A DNA stretch of 64,000 nt from Dactylorhiza incarnata (Eukaryota; Streptophyta; Magnoliopsida; Asparagales; Orchidaceae), in NCBI GenBank assembly GCA_033032865.1, contig JAWHQI010000060.1:11240001-11304000 (forward strand), given 5' to 3'. The notes beneath the pieces are model-generated. The model saw only the letters and a program-made list of their open reading frames with translations. It ran no database searches and was not told where the DNA came from. Position numbers and translations under genes: made by a program. Positions 54,054 through 64,000 of the stretch are shown here, in pieces (within the stretch, counting starts at the first letter, position 1; every line of letters starts with the position of its first letter).

Positions 54054-55712
54054 CTACTTCATCACCCCCTCACATTGTAATTTGCTCTCATCGGCCACCA
54101 TGACCTGAAAAGCAGCACCCCGATCGATCACGTGCCCCACCCGGTGAGCCACCTCGGGGTGAATGAAGTTGTGGGTGCTCCCACTATCCACCAGTATCGT
54201 CACTCGTTCGCGTTGAATCCTTCCTGCCATCCGCATAGTGAGGGGGGCGTTGCAGCCCTCCATGGCCTGTATGGACACCCCGAACTCAATCGCCTCCAAA
54301 TCCTTCGTGAGGTCTGGTTCGGGTTCTGGGATAACCACTTCCTCGATATCCTCGTGCAGCATGAAAACTTGAACCTTCTGACATTTGTGCTCGGGGGTAA
54401 ACTTCTCATCGCAGTTGAAGCACAGACCCCTCTCTTTCCTTGCTTGGAGTTCGGCCCAAGACAGCCGTGTGATAGTCGGCTTGCCCGTTACCTGCTGTTC
54501 TTTCCTCATCACCCCTGCTAGGGTAGTGGTCCGCCCTGTATTGCGGATACGTTGCCTGTTGAAACGTTCTTTCTGAATGCGGGCTAAGATGATGGCATGG
54601 TTGAGACTGCGAGACATATATGACTGAATCTCGTCCCGTAAGTAGTCCTTGAGGCCAGATACAAAACAACTAAGTAACGTTTTCTCTTTCCAATGCACTC
54701 GGTTCGCCAACTTCTCGAACTCCGTACGGTATTCCAACACCGTACCCTTCTGGCGTAACTTCTGAAGGAGGGCCTCAAAATCCTCGTACTCCAATGGCCC
54801 AAAGCGGGCGGTAAAACCATCCACGAAGTCAGTCCAGGGCACATAGTCTTTGCCTCTCAGAAACCACTGCACCCACTGGAAAGCATCGTCCTCCAGATGA
54901 AATGATGCCAGTTGTACCCACTGCCCTTCGGCGATCTCCTGGTAACTGAAAAAAAGTTCGGCCTTCTACAGCCATTCTAAGGCGTCACCACCGTTGAATC
55001 TGGGAAAATTCATGCGCGTCAATTTCGGCGGCATGTATGCCCTTGGCGCGGTCGTGCCACGCCATCCGGCCTCCGGTCCATACCACGTTGGCCTCCTTTG
55101 TTCCAATGGCTCGAAAGGAATGCTTGGAAATTCCTGACGGGGCAGTCCCGCCGTCGGAGGAGGGTGGCCGCCCCACTGCATGCCGATGTCGACTCCCCTC
55201 GGCTGCCCGACGCCGATCGGGTGAGGGAGCAGGCCCTTCGTTGCCCCCATAGGAGGGAACGACCCTCCAGACGCTCGCCCGGGTCCTCCAGAACCCTCGC
55301 CGATCCGCCTCCACGGTCGCTGCCCAACCCCCGACTCGCCGCTGTCGTTTGCACCAAAATCGTTCGGGTTCGCTGTTGCCGCGCCTATTCCGCTGTACGC
55401 TGCCCACGCCTGACCCGATGCTGTCGTCCCTGCTTTAGCGCCCCCACGACATCCCGATCCGATGACTCCTGGAGGATCGGCCGGTGAATTCGAAGTTCCA
55501 CCCGGTTCCTCATTCGGAATCGCTTTGCCCTTCAGGTTTTGTGCCAGCAACGCCTTGAGTTCTTCCATGCGGGTGTCAATCCGCTCCTCTAACCTTTGTG
55601 TGGACGCCAACATTTTTTCCTCGACGGTGGCCACCGAATCCGTCAATCCAACATAGTTTTCTTCTAGGGTTTCCAACAGATTGATTTCTTCTTGCGTGCG
55701 TGTGGTGACCAT
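54054..55712 (-). pseudogene. gag-protease pseudogene of gypsy copy D
   Basis: The start at 55712 (MVTTRTQEEINLLETLEENY) is set by homology to copy C; the frame stays open upstream into the primer site. An N-terminal coiled coil and Gly-rich region is followed by PKLTRMNFPRFNGGDALEWL and a TAG (54966-54968) where copy C has Gln. The remaining Gag has a zinc knuckle LCFNCDEKFTPEHKCQK (about 54375-54425). The protease ILVDSGSTHNFIHPE (about 54160-54205) is intact. A second TAG at 54054-54056 follows GVMK. Confidence 0.9.
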
Positions 55713-55726
55713 GTCGGAGGAGCGAG

Positions 55727-55738
55727 ACTTTGATACCA
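55727..55738 (-). promoter_or_regulatory. Primer binding site, tRNA-Met type (copy D)
   Basis: TGGTATCAAAGT on the minus strand, two bases from the LTR. It matches the initiator tRNA-Met site at 10 of 12 positions. Confidence 0.8.
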
Positions 55739-55740
55739 AT

Positions 55741-56044
55741 TGTTAGGGTTCTACGAGAAGAGAGGAGAACTAAAGAGAGAGAGAGAATTAGGGTTAGGAG
55801 GAGAATAGAAGAATACATGGAGATACTTTACTTTCCCCAACATAGAGCCTCCCGGGTATAAATATACCCGGGCCAAGGAGGGGCCGGCCGGCCCCTCCCA
55901 AATGGGGCTGAACCGGTTGGTTAAGTCCCCGGCCGGCCGGTACTAGTGAACGGGGGATGTTCAGCCCCGTGGTTGCTTGTCATCTCCTTTCGCCTGCGAG
56001 CGTACTGACACCCCGAGAAGCGTGTCGATATTGGGGGCGTAACA
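55741..56044 (-). repeat. 5' LTR of gypsy copy D
   Basis: 304 bp, same ends and same TATA palindrome; followed by TSD AAGCC. Confidence 0.94.
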
Positions 56045-56049
56045 AAGCC

Positions 56050-57259
56050 TTATTAATAAAAACCCAAGGCCAAGCATTTAATGACCTGAGGAATTTATTA
56101 AGAGCCATAAATCAAAGATAGCAACTGTTGATGACATGGAAGAAGTAGAAATGACAACCGCCCTCTTGGCCAATTCCAGTAAGATTTTGCAGTGATTACA
56201 ATAAAATGTTGGATGCAATTAGCAATATGATCCACCATTATCCCTCATCCAATCCCTATGTCATCGGTTGTTCCTGTCAATGAGGACCAGTGCACGACCA
56301 AGCTCCTGTCGAGTTTATCTTACTCTCTTCTAAGATTGTACCCAAGACTAAATTTGAGATTGTGCCAAACCGTAAATCTGAGATTGTGCTCAAGCCTCAA
56401 GCATGTTTTTGAGACAAGGACATATTTTCTTACTATGATTATAAAGATGAAGAAACAAATTGATTTACAAATTTTGATATTCTTGCAAGATTCTTCACTA
56501 AATATGCATGTTGTTTACGTATTTTCATCAAAAATACAGTTATGAGATCACTTCTTCCGCCAACATGCGACTATGGGCTCCAATGATACTTCATTTGAGA
56601 AAGATCTATGATGCATGACGACGTCAAATCTGAAGACTACATATTCTACTTCTTATGTTCAGACTATATACTGATGGTATAAGAAATGTCCATGAACCAA
56701 TTTTCCTATGGTCCTACCTCCGCCACCCAGACCTCCATGAAAGGGCATAAGCATAACCCTTTGATAGAAGGGTCCTATCATCCCAAGGGGACTTGATGAA
56801 GCACAAGAAGATTATCTTAGATTATTCTAACTATTTTGAAAGATTTATAGAATTTATTTCAGTTTAATTGCATTCAATTGTTATGGCTATCTTCATCTTA
56901 AATTATATTATAAGATTCTTCCGTGTTAACTAAATTTGAATAATATATTAGTTTAATTTTATCTTGTAACCATTTCTATTGATAATGACTTTATGGCTTG
57001 TAATTTATTGTGAAATATCGAGTTAAAATTGGACCACTCCTATATTCTCAATCCTCTCACTTGATTGGTTTTCTTTCACACATAATGATGGAGATCGTTC
57101 GCGCGATATCGAAAACGATTATTGGATCAGCATTTTTGGATCGTTGGATGGACAATCAGAGACCATGTTCGCGTCAGAGCTCATTTTTCTGCATTTTTCA
57201 TGTATATCTTTTTATTTTTCGGACGCATATTTTGAAAATGAGGTGAAATAATGTGATTG
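56050..57259. other. AT-rich DNA, no recognised gene
   Basis: I see no supportable gene. Directly before copy D was inserted this sequence continued from 50611 (TAAGCC|TTATTAATAAA). Confidence 0.35.
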
Positions 57260-58371
57260 GCAGATTTCGGCCATCAGATTATTTAACTTAACCCCTATCT
57301 TTAATTCTTTATATACTACCAACAACCGAGAGTAAGGGATCGAGGATTTAGGTTTCCCTGAGGAGAACCACTCGATCCGCGGCTCGGTGCGACACCGAGC
57401 CTCCCACACAGTGCGAAGCCGCCGGGTCCCTCCAGCGGGTCCCACCGCCGGGAGTGCCAACGCCCTCGTCCACAGCCTTCTACCACCCTTACAACCTCTG
57501 GTGATCCTCCAGAGGCGCCATCGAGGCTGCCAGTCGCGGTCTCCTTTGTCAGAGCTCCTCTCAACCGTCGCCTCTGTCATACCAAGCCTCCACCGCCCTG
57601 CCATCCCTAGCCTCCAGCGCCCCCGCTGACGCTTCTGCTCCGCTTTAGAGCCCACGCTGCAGCCTTCCATCCCTCTTGTAGCCGCCGCCACCGCCACCAC
57701 CCTTTCTAGCACCATCTGAACACCCTACAACAGTAACCGTCATTTCCCCCCTCTTCCTTGCAACAGCCAGCCACACCCTCCATCCTTGGCCGAATCTCCT
57801 CCCTACCCTCCCCCCTTGCCTCCACTTCAAAATCCAACCCTTCAATCCTTGTCCAGCCACGAAACAACCACCCTCCCTCCTTTAGAAACCCCGTCCAATG
57901 ATTGTTGTTCCTCTGGAGTATCAGCATCACATCTGCAACAATTGGATTTCAACACCGACAACCTTTTACTTGGTGAGTTTTACACTTATTTTCAAATTTT
58001 ATATTGTACGGATGCACTCTTTATTGCTACTAATATTTAGCTCTCCTTACTTATGTCTGGACTCTTTATTTAGACATGTATTATTTATTGACCCTGCATT
58101 TTAATTTCATTACACTCACATTTTATTGCAATTATTATCTGCTTAAATTATGAATATTTGTGATCAATTGTGAGCATGCACGAGTTTAAAAATTAATAGT
58201 TTAATAGATTACGCGTCGGAAATCATTGTATGATTGAATCACTCATGAGCATCGCATTAGAGTTTAGGGTTAGCCGTTAGCCGTCATAAACCCATTGCAT
58301 TTTGTGACTGTGTGCATTAATCTAGGGTTAGGGCATCGCGTGTTAACCACCTGTAGATTCATCATGCGCCA
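57260..58371 (+). other. LTR/LARD-like segment with C-rich leader (second copy type)
   Basis: A TATA-like CTTTATATAC (about 57307-57316), a C-rich tract (57380-57910) open in more than one frame, a splice-donor-like TTGGTGAGTTTT (57970-57981) and an AT-rich tail ending with CCTGTAGATTCATCATGCGCC (58350-58370). This arrangement parallels 49247-50611. Probably the same kind of non-autonomous element, strongly diverged. Confidence 0.4.
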
Positions 58372-58531
58372 TGTAGAAGATGAGCAAAAGCTTGTATGTA
58401 TATTTTTTATCTCCAAATACAAAGAGTAAGCACATATATATAGGAGAGAGGAGGAGAGAAAAATTCCTATACAAGATGTGGGACTAAAGATGGGAAGAAT
58501 ACATGGGCCCTCTATATGGGCTATTCCAACA
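58372..58531 (-). repeat. 3' LTR of the 58.4-kb copia
   Basis: TGTAGAAG...TATTCCAACA on the plus strand, about 160 bp, directly next to a polypurine tract (minus strand CTTGCGGGGGAG, 58532-58543). The left end rests on the TG and the drop in similarity; the other LTR is outside the window. Confidence 0.7.
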
Positions 58532-59549
58532 CTCCCCCGCAAGCTGGAGCGTACAAGTCGTAGGATCCAAGCTTGGACAGGCATTGATAGAAGAGAGTAC
58601 TGGATAGGGCCTTTGTGAGGACATCCGCCACTTGTTCTGTACCCGGAACATACTTTAACTCTAGCTTCTTCATTTGAACTTTCTCCCGGATGAAATGACA
58701 ATCAACTTCAATGTGCTTTGTTCTTTCGTGGAAGACTGGGTTCTTGGCAATGTGTATAGCAGCTTGACTATCACACAAGAGAAGAGCTGGTGAAGGAAGT
58801 TTTACACCAAGGTCAGTCAGGAGGCTCTCAAGCCATGTGAGTTCAGAGACCACAGATGACATTGCTCGGTATTCTGCTTCGGCTGAGGATCTCGCAACAG
58901 CTTGCTTCTTACTTCGCCAGGTAATCAGGTGTCCTCCAAAGTATGGGCAGAAACCACTTGTTGATCGTCGATCGTCCAGGGGCCCAGCATAGTCAGCATC
59001 AGAGTATGCCACCAATCTTGGAGTTGACGATGATGTTTTATAAACCAGTCCCTGACCAGGAGCTGTTTTGAGATACCTAAGAATCCTTTCGACGGCCTGA
59101 AGGTGAGATTTTCGAGGGGAGTGCATGTATCTGCTGACCATACCCACAACAAAGGATATATCAGGTCTTGTTACCGTTAGGTAGATTAATTTTCCAACAA
59201 GACGACGATAGTATTCAGGGTTCTGACGTTGCAGGTCTGAGTCGGAAGCTTGAGCACACAGTTTGTGATTGACATTCATTGGAGTGTTCGTCGGTTTGCA
59301 GCCTGAGTATCCTGCATCATGAAGGAGATCGAGACAGTACTTTCTCTGAGAGAGGACAAGGCCATCTGGTCTTCTGGCGACCTCCAGACCCAGGAAGTAG
59401 TGAAGGTGGCCCAGATCTTTTGTCTGAAATACAGAACTAAGATGTTGTTTGACCACCTGTATTCCTTTGGCGTCATCTCCAGTAATTATGATGTCATCCA
59501 CATAAATCAGAAGAATAACTGTTACCGTTGTCTGTTGGCGAGTGAACAA
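58521..59549 (-). pseudogene. copia RT (C-terminal) and RNase H
   Basis: A 342-codon open frame: LLIYVDDIIITGDDAKGIQ (RT active site VDD), FQTKDLGHLHYFLGLEVARR, YRRLVGKLIYLTVTRPDISF, then RNase H with YSDADYAGPLDDRRSTSGFC, ARSSAEAEYRAM and a C-terminal EQVADVLTKALSST. It ends about ten bases inside the 3' LTR. The N-terminal half of RT lies beyond the hAT insertion, so this is part of an interrupted gene, although this stretch has no stop. Confidence 0.92.
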
Positions 59550-59843
59550 GGAGAAGTCTGCCGAGCTTCGAGTAAAGCCAATCTCCCGAAGAGCAAGCTT
59601 GTCAGGATCGAGATCTTACGTAAGATCGGTCGGCAGTGGTACGATCGTAAAACGTGGGATCGACACGAAACGGTAAGATCTTACTTATATACAAAATTAA
59701 AAAAAATCTAATTTATATATAAAAATATCTAGTAGATCAACAATCATAAAGCAATATATATATATATATATAAAAGTTCAACTGCATAGTAATTAGTAAA
59801 TAATAATTAGTAAAAAGTTCAACTGCATAGTAATTTACCTCAT

Positions 59844-62179
59844 TCAAAATAAAAATAAGTCATCTAAGCTAAAGTCCTCTGAATTGCCTAATGAAGCATC
59901 TTCGTCGTCTTCATATATCCCAGGATCTTGTTCTCCTCCCCCTATGTGAGCAGCTACCTCTTGGTCCTCTTCAATATCCAGAGGCTCTATGTCAAGATCT
60001 TCATCATCTTCATCGACAACAATCCACTCATTATCGGATGGAATATCATCAAAATTATGTGCATGAGTTTTCTTCAACTTGCTATTGGTCAAACGAGAAT
60101 TCGCCATCACAAAGACAACATCATTCATTGTCTTTTGCTTCAAACGATTTCTTCTTTTTGTGTGTACCTAGAAAAAAAATCAATTAGTATACAATACTTT
60201 TGGTGAATGGTGATTAAAGATATTTAATAAAATTGTACCCTTTCAAATGCACTCCAGTTTCGCTCACATCCAAAAGAACTGCACGTCAAGCTCAATACAC
60301 GTATTGCAAAATTTTGTAGTTCCGGATGTTCTTCTCCATAAGAATCCCACCATGCCGCCGGAGTTTTGATATTAATACCAGTTTTGGCTACTATAGAGCC
60401 AAAGAATTTTTTCTTATTCTTAAGATCCTCCAATTGGGCATCAATCTTTGAAATTTCATCAATATCTCCCCCGGTCATTCTTTCTAAACAGTCATATAGT
60501 CCTCGCTTCACCTCATAATCAGCTTTAAATGACGGAGTATAGTGAAATTGAGGGTTTAGATAATAACCTGCAGCATGTAATGGTCTGTGCAATTGTTTGT
60601 CCCATCGAGCATCAATCACATCCCAAACTGGTTGATAACTAATCATTACAAATATTCGAATTAGTATATAAGGAAAAAATCTCATATCTATAATACTAAA
60701 AAAAACTAATTGACTTACAATTTTTGCACACCATTAAAGGCATGGGCAATGCGTTCATTTGCTCGATCCATTTCCTCATATATATATCCCATAGCAGGCT
60801 TCTCATCTGAATCAACCAAACGAAGCACCTTCATTAAGGGATAAGCACCCTTCAAGCAAATGACAATTTTCTTCCAAAAATCTCTATCCATCACCACCTC
60901 CTCAATTAGTTTTCCTTCACTTGTACATGCAGATCGGCTAGCTTTCCATTCATCTGAATTGAACATTCTTATCAAAGCAAGTTTGTTCTCATGAAGGAAG
61001 CCCAAAGTTAAGTATGAAGTGGCGAAACGTGTCATTGCCGGTCTCACCAAATCTCTGTCCTTAGTGAAGGTTTTCAATAAAGATATGAGGGATGTTCTGG
61101 AATAAATATATGTCGTGATTCTCTTTGCTTTAGGAATTGTATCATGATGCACTTGTATCTTCTTCTCAAAATCCTCTAGCATCAAATCAATACAATGAGC
61201 AACACATGGAGTCCAATATAATCTTTTCATCTTTAACATTAACATTTCTCCAGCGGCTTTGTAATTTGCAGCGTTGTCCGTCACCACCTGGACAACATTC
61301 TCTTCACCCACCTCATCAACAATATCGTCAATCATCTTGAAGACATTTTCTGTTGTTTTGGATATATGAGATGCATCAATGGACTTTAGAAATATAGTTC
61401 CCATTGAACTATTCACTAAGAAATTTATCAATGTTCTCCTTCTTTTATCAGTCCATCCATCTGTCATTATAGTGCATCCCATTTTCTTCCAATGAGCTCT
61501 ATGTTCTGAAATATTCTTCATAGTTTGTTGATATTGTTGCTTCAGATATTTCACTCTGATATCATGATATGATGGAGGCTTAAAACCCAAGCCATGCCTT
61601 GATATAGATTCACACATCTTATGAAATTCTTGACTTTTTACCACATTGAATGCTAAAGCATTGTTGTAGATGAATGATGTTATATCATTGCATGCTTCTT
61701 CATGCAATCCCTTCTTGAAAATTGAATTAATGGGTAGTTTGATTCGAACTTGCTCCACTTCTCTTAAAAATTCCAGTTGAGCTTCTATCTTCCCTTTTCC
61801 TCTTCAAATCTCCAACATCCTCTTCTTCTTCTTCCACTTGGGGGATTGTTTTCTTCAATAACTTTTGTTGTAAACCAACAACAATCTCCCACATTTCTTT
61901 CTTCACTTCCTCAGGAACAGCTCTACATGATCCAACGTCTTTTTGAGTACCCGCCAAATGATGCTTCAATCTATAAATTCCCCCGGTCACTGTTTTCTCA
62001 CAAAATTTGCACTTTATTTTTGTCCCATCTTCTTCAACTGGGCTGCCATACTTCCATCCAATATCACTCTTACTTCCAGGAGCATTTTTGGCCATTTTAG
62101 ACCCTTTGCTAGTGGTGGCAAGAGCTTGAGCATTGCTACTCCCAACTGCACTACTTGAAGAAGCACCACTTGAAGACAT
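59844..62179 (-). CDS. hAT transposase (BED finger, DUF659, hAT dimerisation), one frameshift
   Basis: Start at 62179 (MSSSGASSSSAVGSSNAQ). A BED-type zinc finger follows, IKCKFCEKTVTGGIYRLKHH (about 61960-62020), then a Glu-rich linker. A 1-bp frameshift seems to lie at about 61760-61800. The DUF659/RNase H-like core has MGCTIMTDGWTDKRRRTLIN, VVTDNAANYKAAGEML and a CVAHC segment. Predicted introns: 60639-60718 (GTAAGT...TTAG) and 60168-60238 (GTACAA...CTAG). Both keep the frame, joining NGVQK to QPVWDVIDARWD and NWSAFER to VHTKRRNR. The dimerisation domain has LSLTCSSFGCERNWSAFER. The C-terminus is acidic (EDDEDASLGNSEDFSLDDL). Expected length about 740 residues. It cuts and pastes its own element; apart from the frameshift it looks complete. 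Confidence 0.88.
60168..60238 (-). other. Predicted intron 2 of the hAT transposase
   Basis: 71 bp, donor GTACAA and acceptor TTCTAG on the minus strand. Splicing joins the conserved NWSAFER to VHTKRRNR. Confidence 0.8.
60639..60718 (-). other. Predicted intron 1 of the hAT transposase
   Basis: 80 bp, donor GTAAGT and acceptor GATTAG on the minus strand. It contains in-frame stops that splicing removes, and the flanking codons fuse in frame. Confidence 0.8.
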
Positions 62180-62452
62180 TTTTTAACTACCTACTTAAAA
62201 CAATTATACAAATCAAACCATAACCACATGAACATTGAAATGACGAAAGAGTGAACGACTTAACTGAGGAAATATATGTAAATATATGTATATATATCGA
62301 CTTACAATTATTGCAGGAGGAATGCAGACGATCAGTGCAGGGAGTCCATATTCCAGCGTCTGTGAGGAAGAGAAAGAAATGTAAGCATACACTGATAGGT
62401 CGGCGGCTGTGAGGAAGAGAAAGAAATATTGGAAATCGCTACTTACTCCTTA

Positions 62453-62648
62453 GTCGAGCGGCTGTGAGGAAGAGAAAGAGGAAATCGCTAGTTACTCCAT
62501 CGTCGAGCGGCTGTGAGGAAGAGAAAGAGGAAATCGCACGTTACTCCATCGTCGAGCGGCTGTGAGGAAGAGAAAGAGGAAATCGCACGTTACTCCATCG
62601 TCGAGCGGCTGTGAGGAAGAGAAAGAGGAAATCGCTAGTTACTCCATC
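62453..62648. repeat. 49-bp tandem repeats upstream of the transposase
   Basis: Four consecutive 49-bp units starting at 62453, 62502, 62551 and 62600 (GTCGAGCGGCTGTGAGG...), nearly identical, with a diverged unit before them (about 62399) and a partial one at 62649. They lie 270-470 bases upstream of the transposase start, inside the hAT element. Confidence 0.93.
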
Positions 62649-62901
62649 GTCGAGCGCCTGCAATCTTGCCGCGGGAGGAAGAGGAAGAGCGTCGAACGTC
62701 GAGCGGCTCTGCGTAAATTAGGTCGGCCTGCGATTCGTAAATGATGTCCAGGGTCGGCCGCACGTCCAGTTTTATTCATACGCGTGAGGCAAGATCGCTG
62801 AGGATCGTAAGATCGTGCGATCTTACGATCCTAAACGGCGATCTTGCCGATTCAACCCATCCGGCGATTTTAGCTTCAGCACGGATCGTTACCCAAAAAA
62901 A

Positions 62902-62925
62902 ACGTAAGATCGTACGATCTTACGT
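62902..62925. repeat. Perfect 24-bp subterminal palindrome of the hAT element
   Basis: Built from ACGTAAGATCGT and its complement, 27 bases from the element's end. Related GTAAGATC motifs recur near 59624-59690 and 62800-62835. A likely transposase binding site cluster. Confidence 0.8.
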
Positions 62926-62959
62926 GTAAAATCGCGTTTTTGAAAACCTTGCCGAAGAG

Positions 62960-64000
62960 CCTTGCTGAACTTGTCGAACCAGTTGCGAGGTGATTGTTTG
63001 AGACCATAAAGAGACTGCAATAGACGACAGACCAGAGAGGACTCCCCCGTGGTCTCAAACCCGGGAGGTTGCTCCATGAAAACAGTTTCATGGAGATCGT
63101 CGTTAAGGAACGCATTCTTAATATCCAGCTGATATAATGGCCACCGTCGATGTACAACGACGGAGATAAGCACACGAACAGTGTTGAGTTTAGCCACTGG
63201 AGAGAAGGTCTCTTCATAGTCGATACCCGGTTGTTGAGTGTAGCCACGAGCAACCAAGCGAGCTTTCAGCCGGTCAATGGTTCCATCAGGAGCATGCTTG
63301 ATAACAAAAACCCATTTACACCCCAACGGGTTTCTGTCCAGTAGGACAGGGTACCAGAGTCCATGTCTTGTTTAGCCCAAAGAGCAGCCATTTCTTCCTC
63401 CATGGCAGCGCGCCACCCAGGATGTTGTAGAGCCTCCTGCACAGAGTTAGGAATAGCAATTGTGGACAACAAGGTAGCAAGTGTCTGGAGTTGGGGAGAG
63501 AGACGATGTAGGGAAACATAGTTCGCCATCGGATGAGCGGTTTATTCTGTTACCGTATCAGCCAGACGCTGAGTACTCGAGGTTGAGGCCGACTGCGTAG
63601 GGGCAACGGGAGGGAGAGTGCGACGAGAGTAGACACGGATGAGAGGTGGCTTGGAGGGGCAGGAGCAGAACTCGGGGAAGGAGGAGCCGGTGTGTGAACG
63701 GGAATGATAGGCCGGAGGACAGGCAGTGGGGTAGGTATTGGCGTAGGCGTGGATACTGGAGCAGAGAAGAATGGCTGGTCCTCCCGGAAGGTAACATCCG
63801 GCGATACAGAGACTTTGCGAGTAGTAGGAGAATAACAGACGTAGCCCTTCTGTGTACGTGAGTAGCCAACGAAAACTTGCTTGGCCTCCCTGGGATCCAG
63901 CTTGTCCGTAGACGGTCCCAGGATATGAACGTAGCACGTACACCCGAAGATTCGAGGTGTGAGGGGAAAGGCCGGAGTAGAAGGAAAGAGGAGGCTGAAA
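62960..64000 (-). pseudogene. copia RT (N-terminal) and integrase-tail region
   Basis: Minus strand from the window edge: an integrase-tail motif VFVGYSRTQKGYVCY (about 63840-63885), a Pro/Thr/Ser linker, then WRAAMEEEMAAL (about 63385-63420), a frameshift near 63300, GCKWVFVIKHAPDGTIDRLK (63265-63326), GYTQQPGIDYEETFSPVAKL, LYQLDIKNAFLNDDLHE and QSLYGLKQSPRNWFDKFSKA up to the hAT insertion. Another frame change lies near 63540. Confidence 0.88.

Larger units (their letters stand above)
50617..56044 (-). mobile_element. Ty3/gypsy chromovirus, copy D (complete, TSD AAGCC)
   Basis: LTRs at 50617-50928 and 55741-56044 with duplications AAGCC at 50612-50616 and 56045-56049. Same family and order as copy C. 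The LTRs differ by about 14 substitutions in some 305 bases plus indels, so it is older than B and C. gag has two internal stops, and pol has a stop near 53841 and a frameshift near 51358; RT, RNase H and most of integrase remain in one 831-residue frame. Confidence 0.96.
59594..62951 (-). mobile_element. hAT transposon, 3358 bp, 8-bp TSD
   Basis: Perfect 8-bp duplications CCGAAGAG lie at 59586-59593 and 62952-62959, and the ends are CAAGCTTG / ...AACCTTG (inverted CAAGG). Subterminal regions on both sides carry many GTAAGATC/GATCTTAC motifs. The element encodes one transposase gene on the minus strand with two small introns and a single apparent frameshift. It interrupts a copia RT gene, and excising it with one TSD copy restores the copia frame, which confirms the boundaries. 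Confidence 0.96.
58372..64000 (-). mobile_element. Ty1/copia element, 3' part (5' end outside window)
   Basis: Minus-strand copia element. The 3' LTR is at 58372-58531; a polypurine tract, RNase H and RT come next, then a hAT insertion at 59594-62951, then the rest of RT and the integrase tail to the window edge. Removing the hAT element and one CCGAAGAG joins the RT frame. The 5' LTR, gag and most of integrase must lie to the right. Frameshifts near 63300 and 63540 show it is inactive. Confidence 0.9.

Noticed and set aside
62399..62700. CRISPR-like repeat array
   Set aside because: Units are contiguous without spacers and lie inside a eukaryotic transposon.
1..64000. A new multi-gene host system (operon-like or defence cluster)
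   Set aside because: After all transposon sequence is removed only one broken MA3 fragment and one exon-like island remain; nothing supports a functional gene cluster.

Overview
The window is plant nuclear DNA, most likely from intergenic heterochromatin of an angiosperm. I found no intact host gene, no rRNA or tRNA gene, no CRISPR array and no prokaryotic operon. Nearly everything recognisable is transposable-element sequence: chromodomain Ty3/gypsy elements, Ty1/copia elements, hAT transposons, an RTE-clade LINE, MITEs and foldback elements, often inserted into one another. The one host-derived coding piece I can name is a broken MA3-domain translation regulatory factor fragment near 36.4-36.8 kb. 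The species cannot be fixed from the sequence.

Layout, left to right. 1-4979: gypsy chromovirus copy A (minus strand, 3' LTR just outside the window), inserted next to the C-terminal end of an old DUF4371/hAT-like transposase pseudogene (4985-6720). 6721-9129: non-coding. 9130-23460: one decayed copia element (plus strand) cut into three pieces by two younger gypsy elements, copy B (10641-16150, TSD TCCTA, same family as A) and copy C (16320-21866, TSD AAGGC). 23.5-26.1 kb: low-coding DNA with an exon-like island, a diverged duplication, a strong hairpin and a perfect 49-bp duplication. 26.1-29.0 kb: LTR-plus-gag remnant, a Tourist-like MITE and a 5'-truncated RTE LINE. 30.0-32.8 kb: a broken hAT element with a perfect 58-bp palindrome. 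33.3-35.6 kb: a degenerate minisatellite and a repeat-rich LTR. 36-38.6 kb: the MA3 pseudogene, a foldback MITE and a short RTE fragment with an 11-bp TSD. 40.4-42.3 kb: gypsy integrase debris interrupted by a solo LTR. 42574-46946: a complete but dead copia element with 129-bp LTRs, itself hit by a palindromic MITE. 47.0-49.2 kb: old gypsy gag/PR/RT debris. 50617-56044: gypsy copy D (same family as C, TSD AAGCC). 58372-64000: the 3' part of a copia element (minus strand) interrupted by a well preserved hAT transposon (59594-62951, 8-bp TSD CCGAAGAG).

The structure is a stack of insertions that can be ordered: older copia, gypsy and hAT remnants form the substrate, and LTR elements A-D, the MITEs and the 59.6-kb hAT element came later. 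By hand alignment the LTR pairs differ by about 2% (B), 2.5% (C), 4-5% (D) and 12% (the 42.6-kb copia). Most autonomous elements are dead through identifiable lesions. The points most worth following up are the tRNA-Tyr-type primer site of family A/B, the hAT element with tandem repeats upstream of its transposase, the hairpin at 25.46 kb, the MA3 fragment, and the repeat-rich LTR at 34.9-35.6 kb. I did not find a new multi-gene system, and say so plainly.
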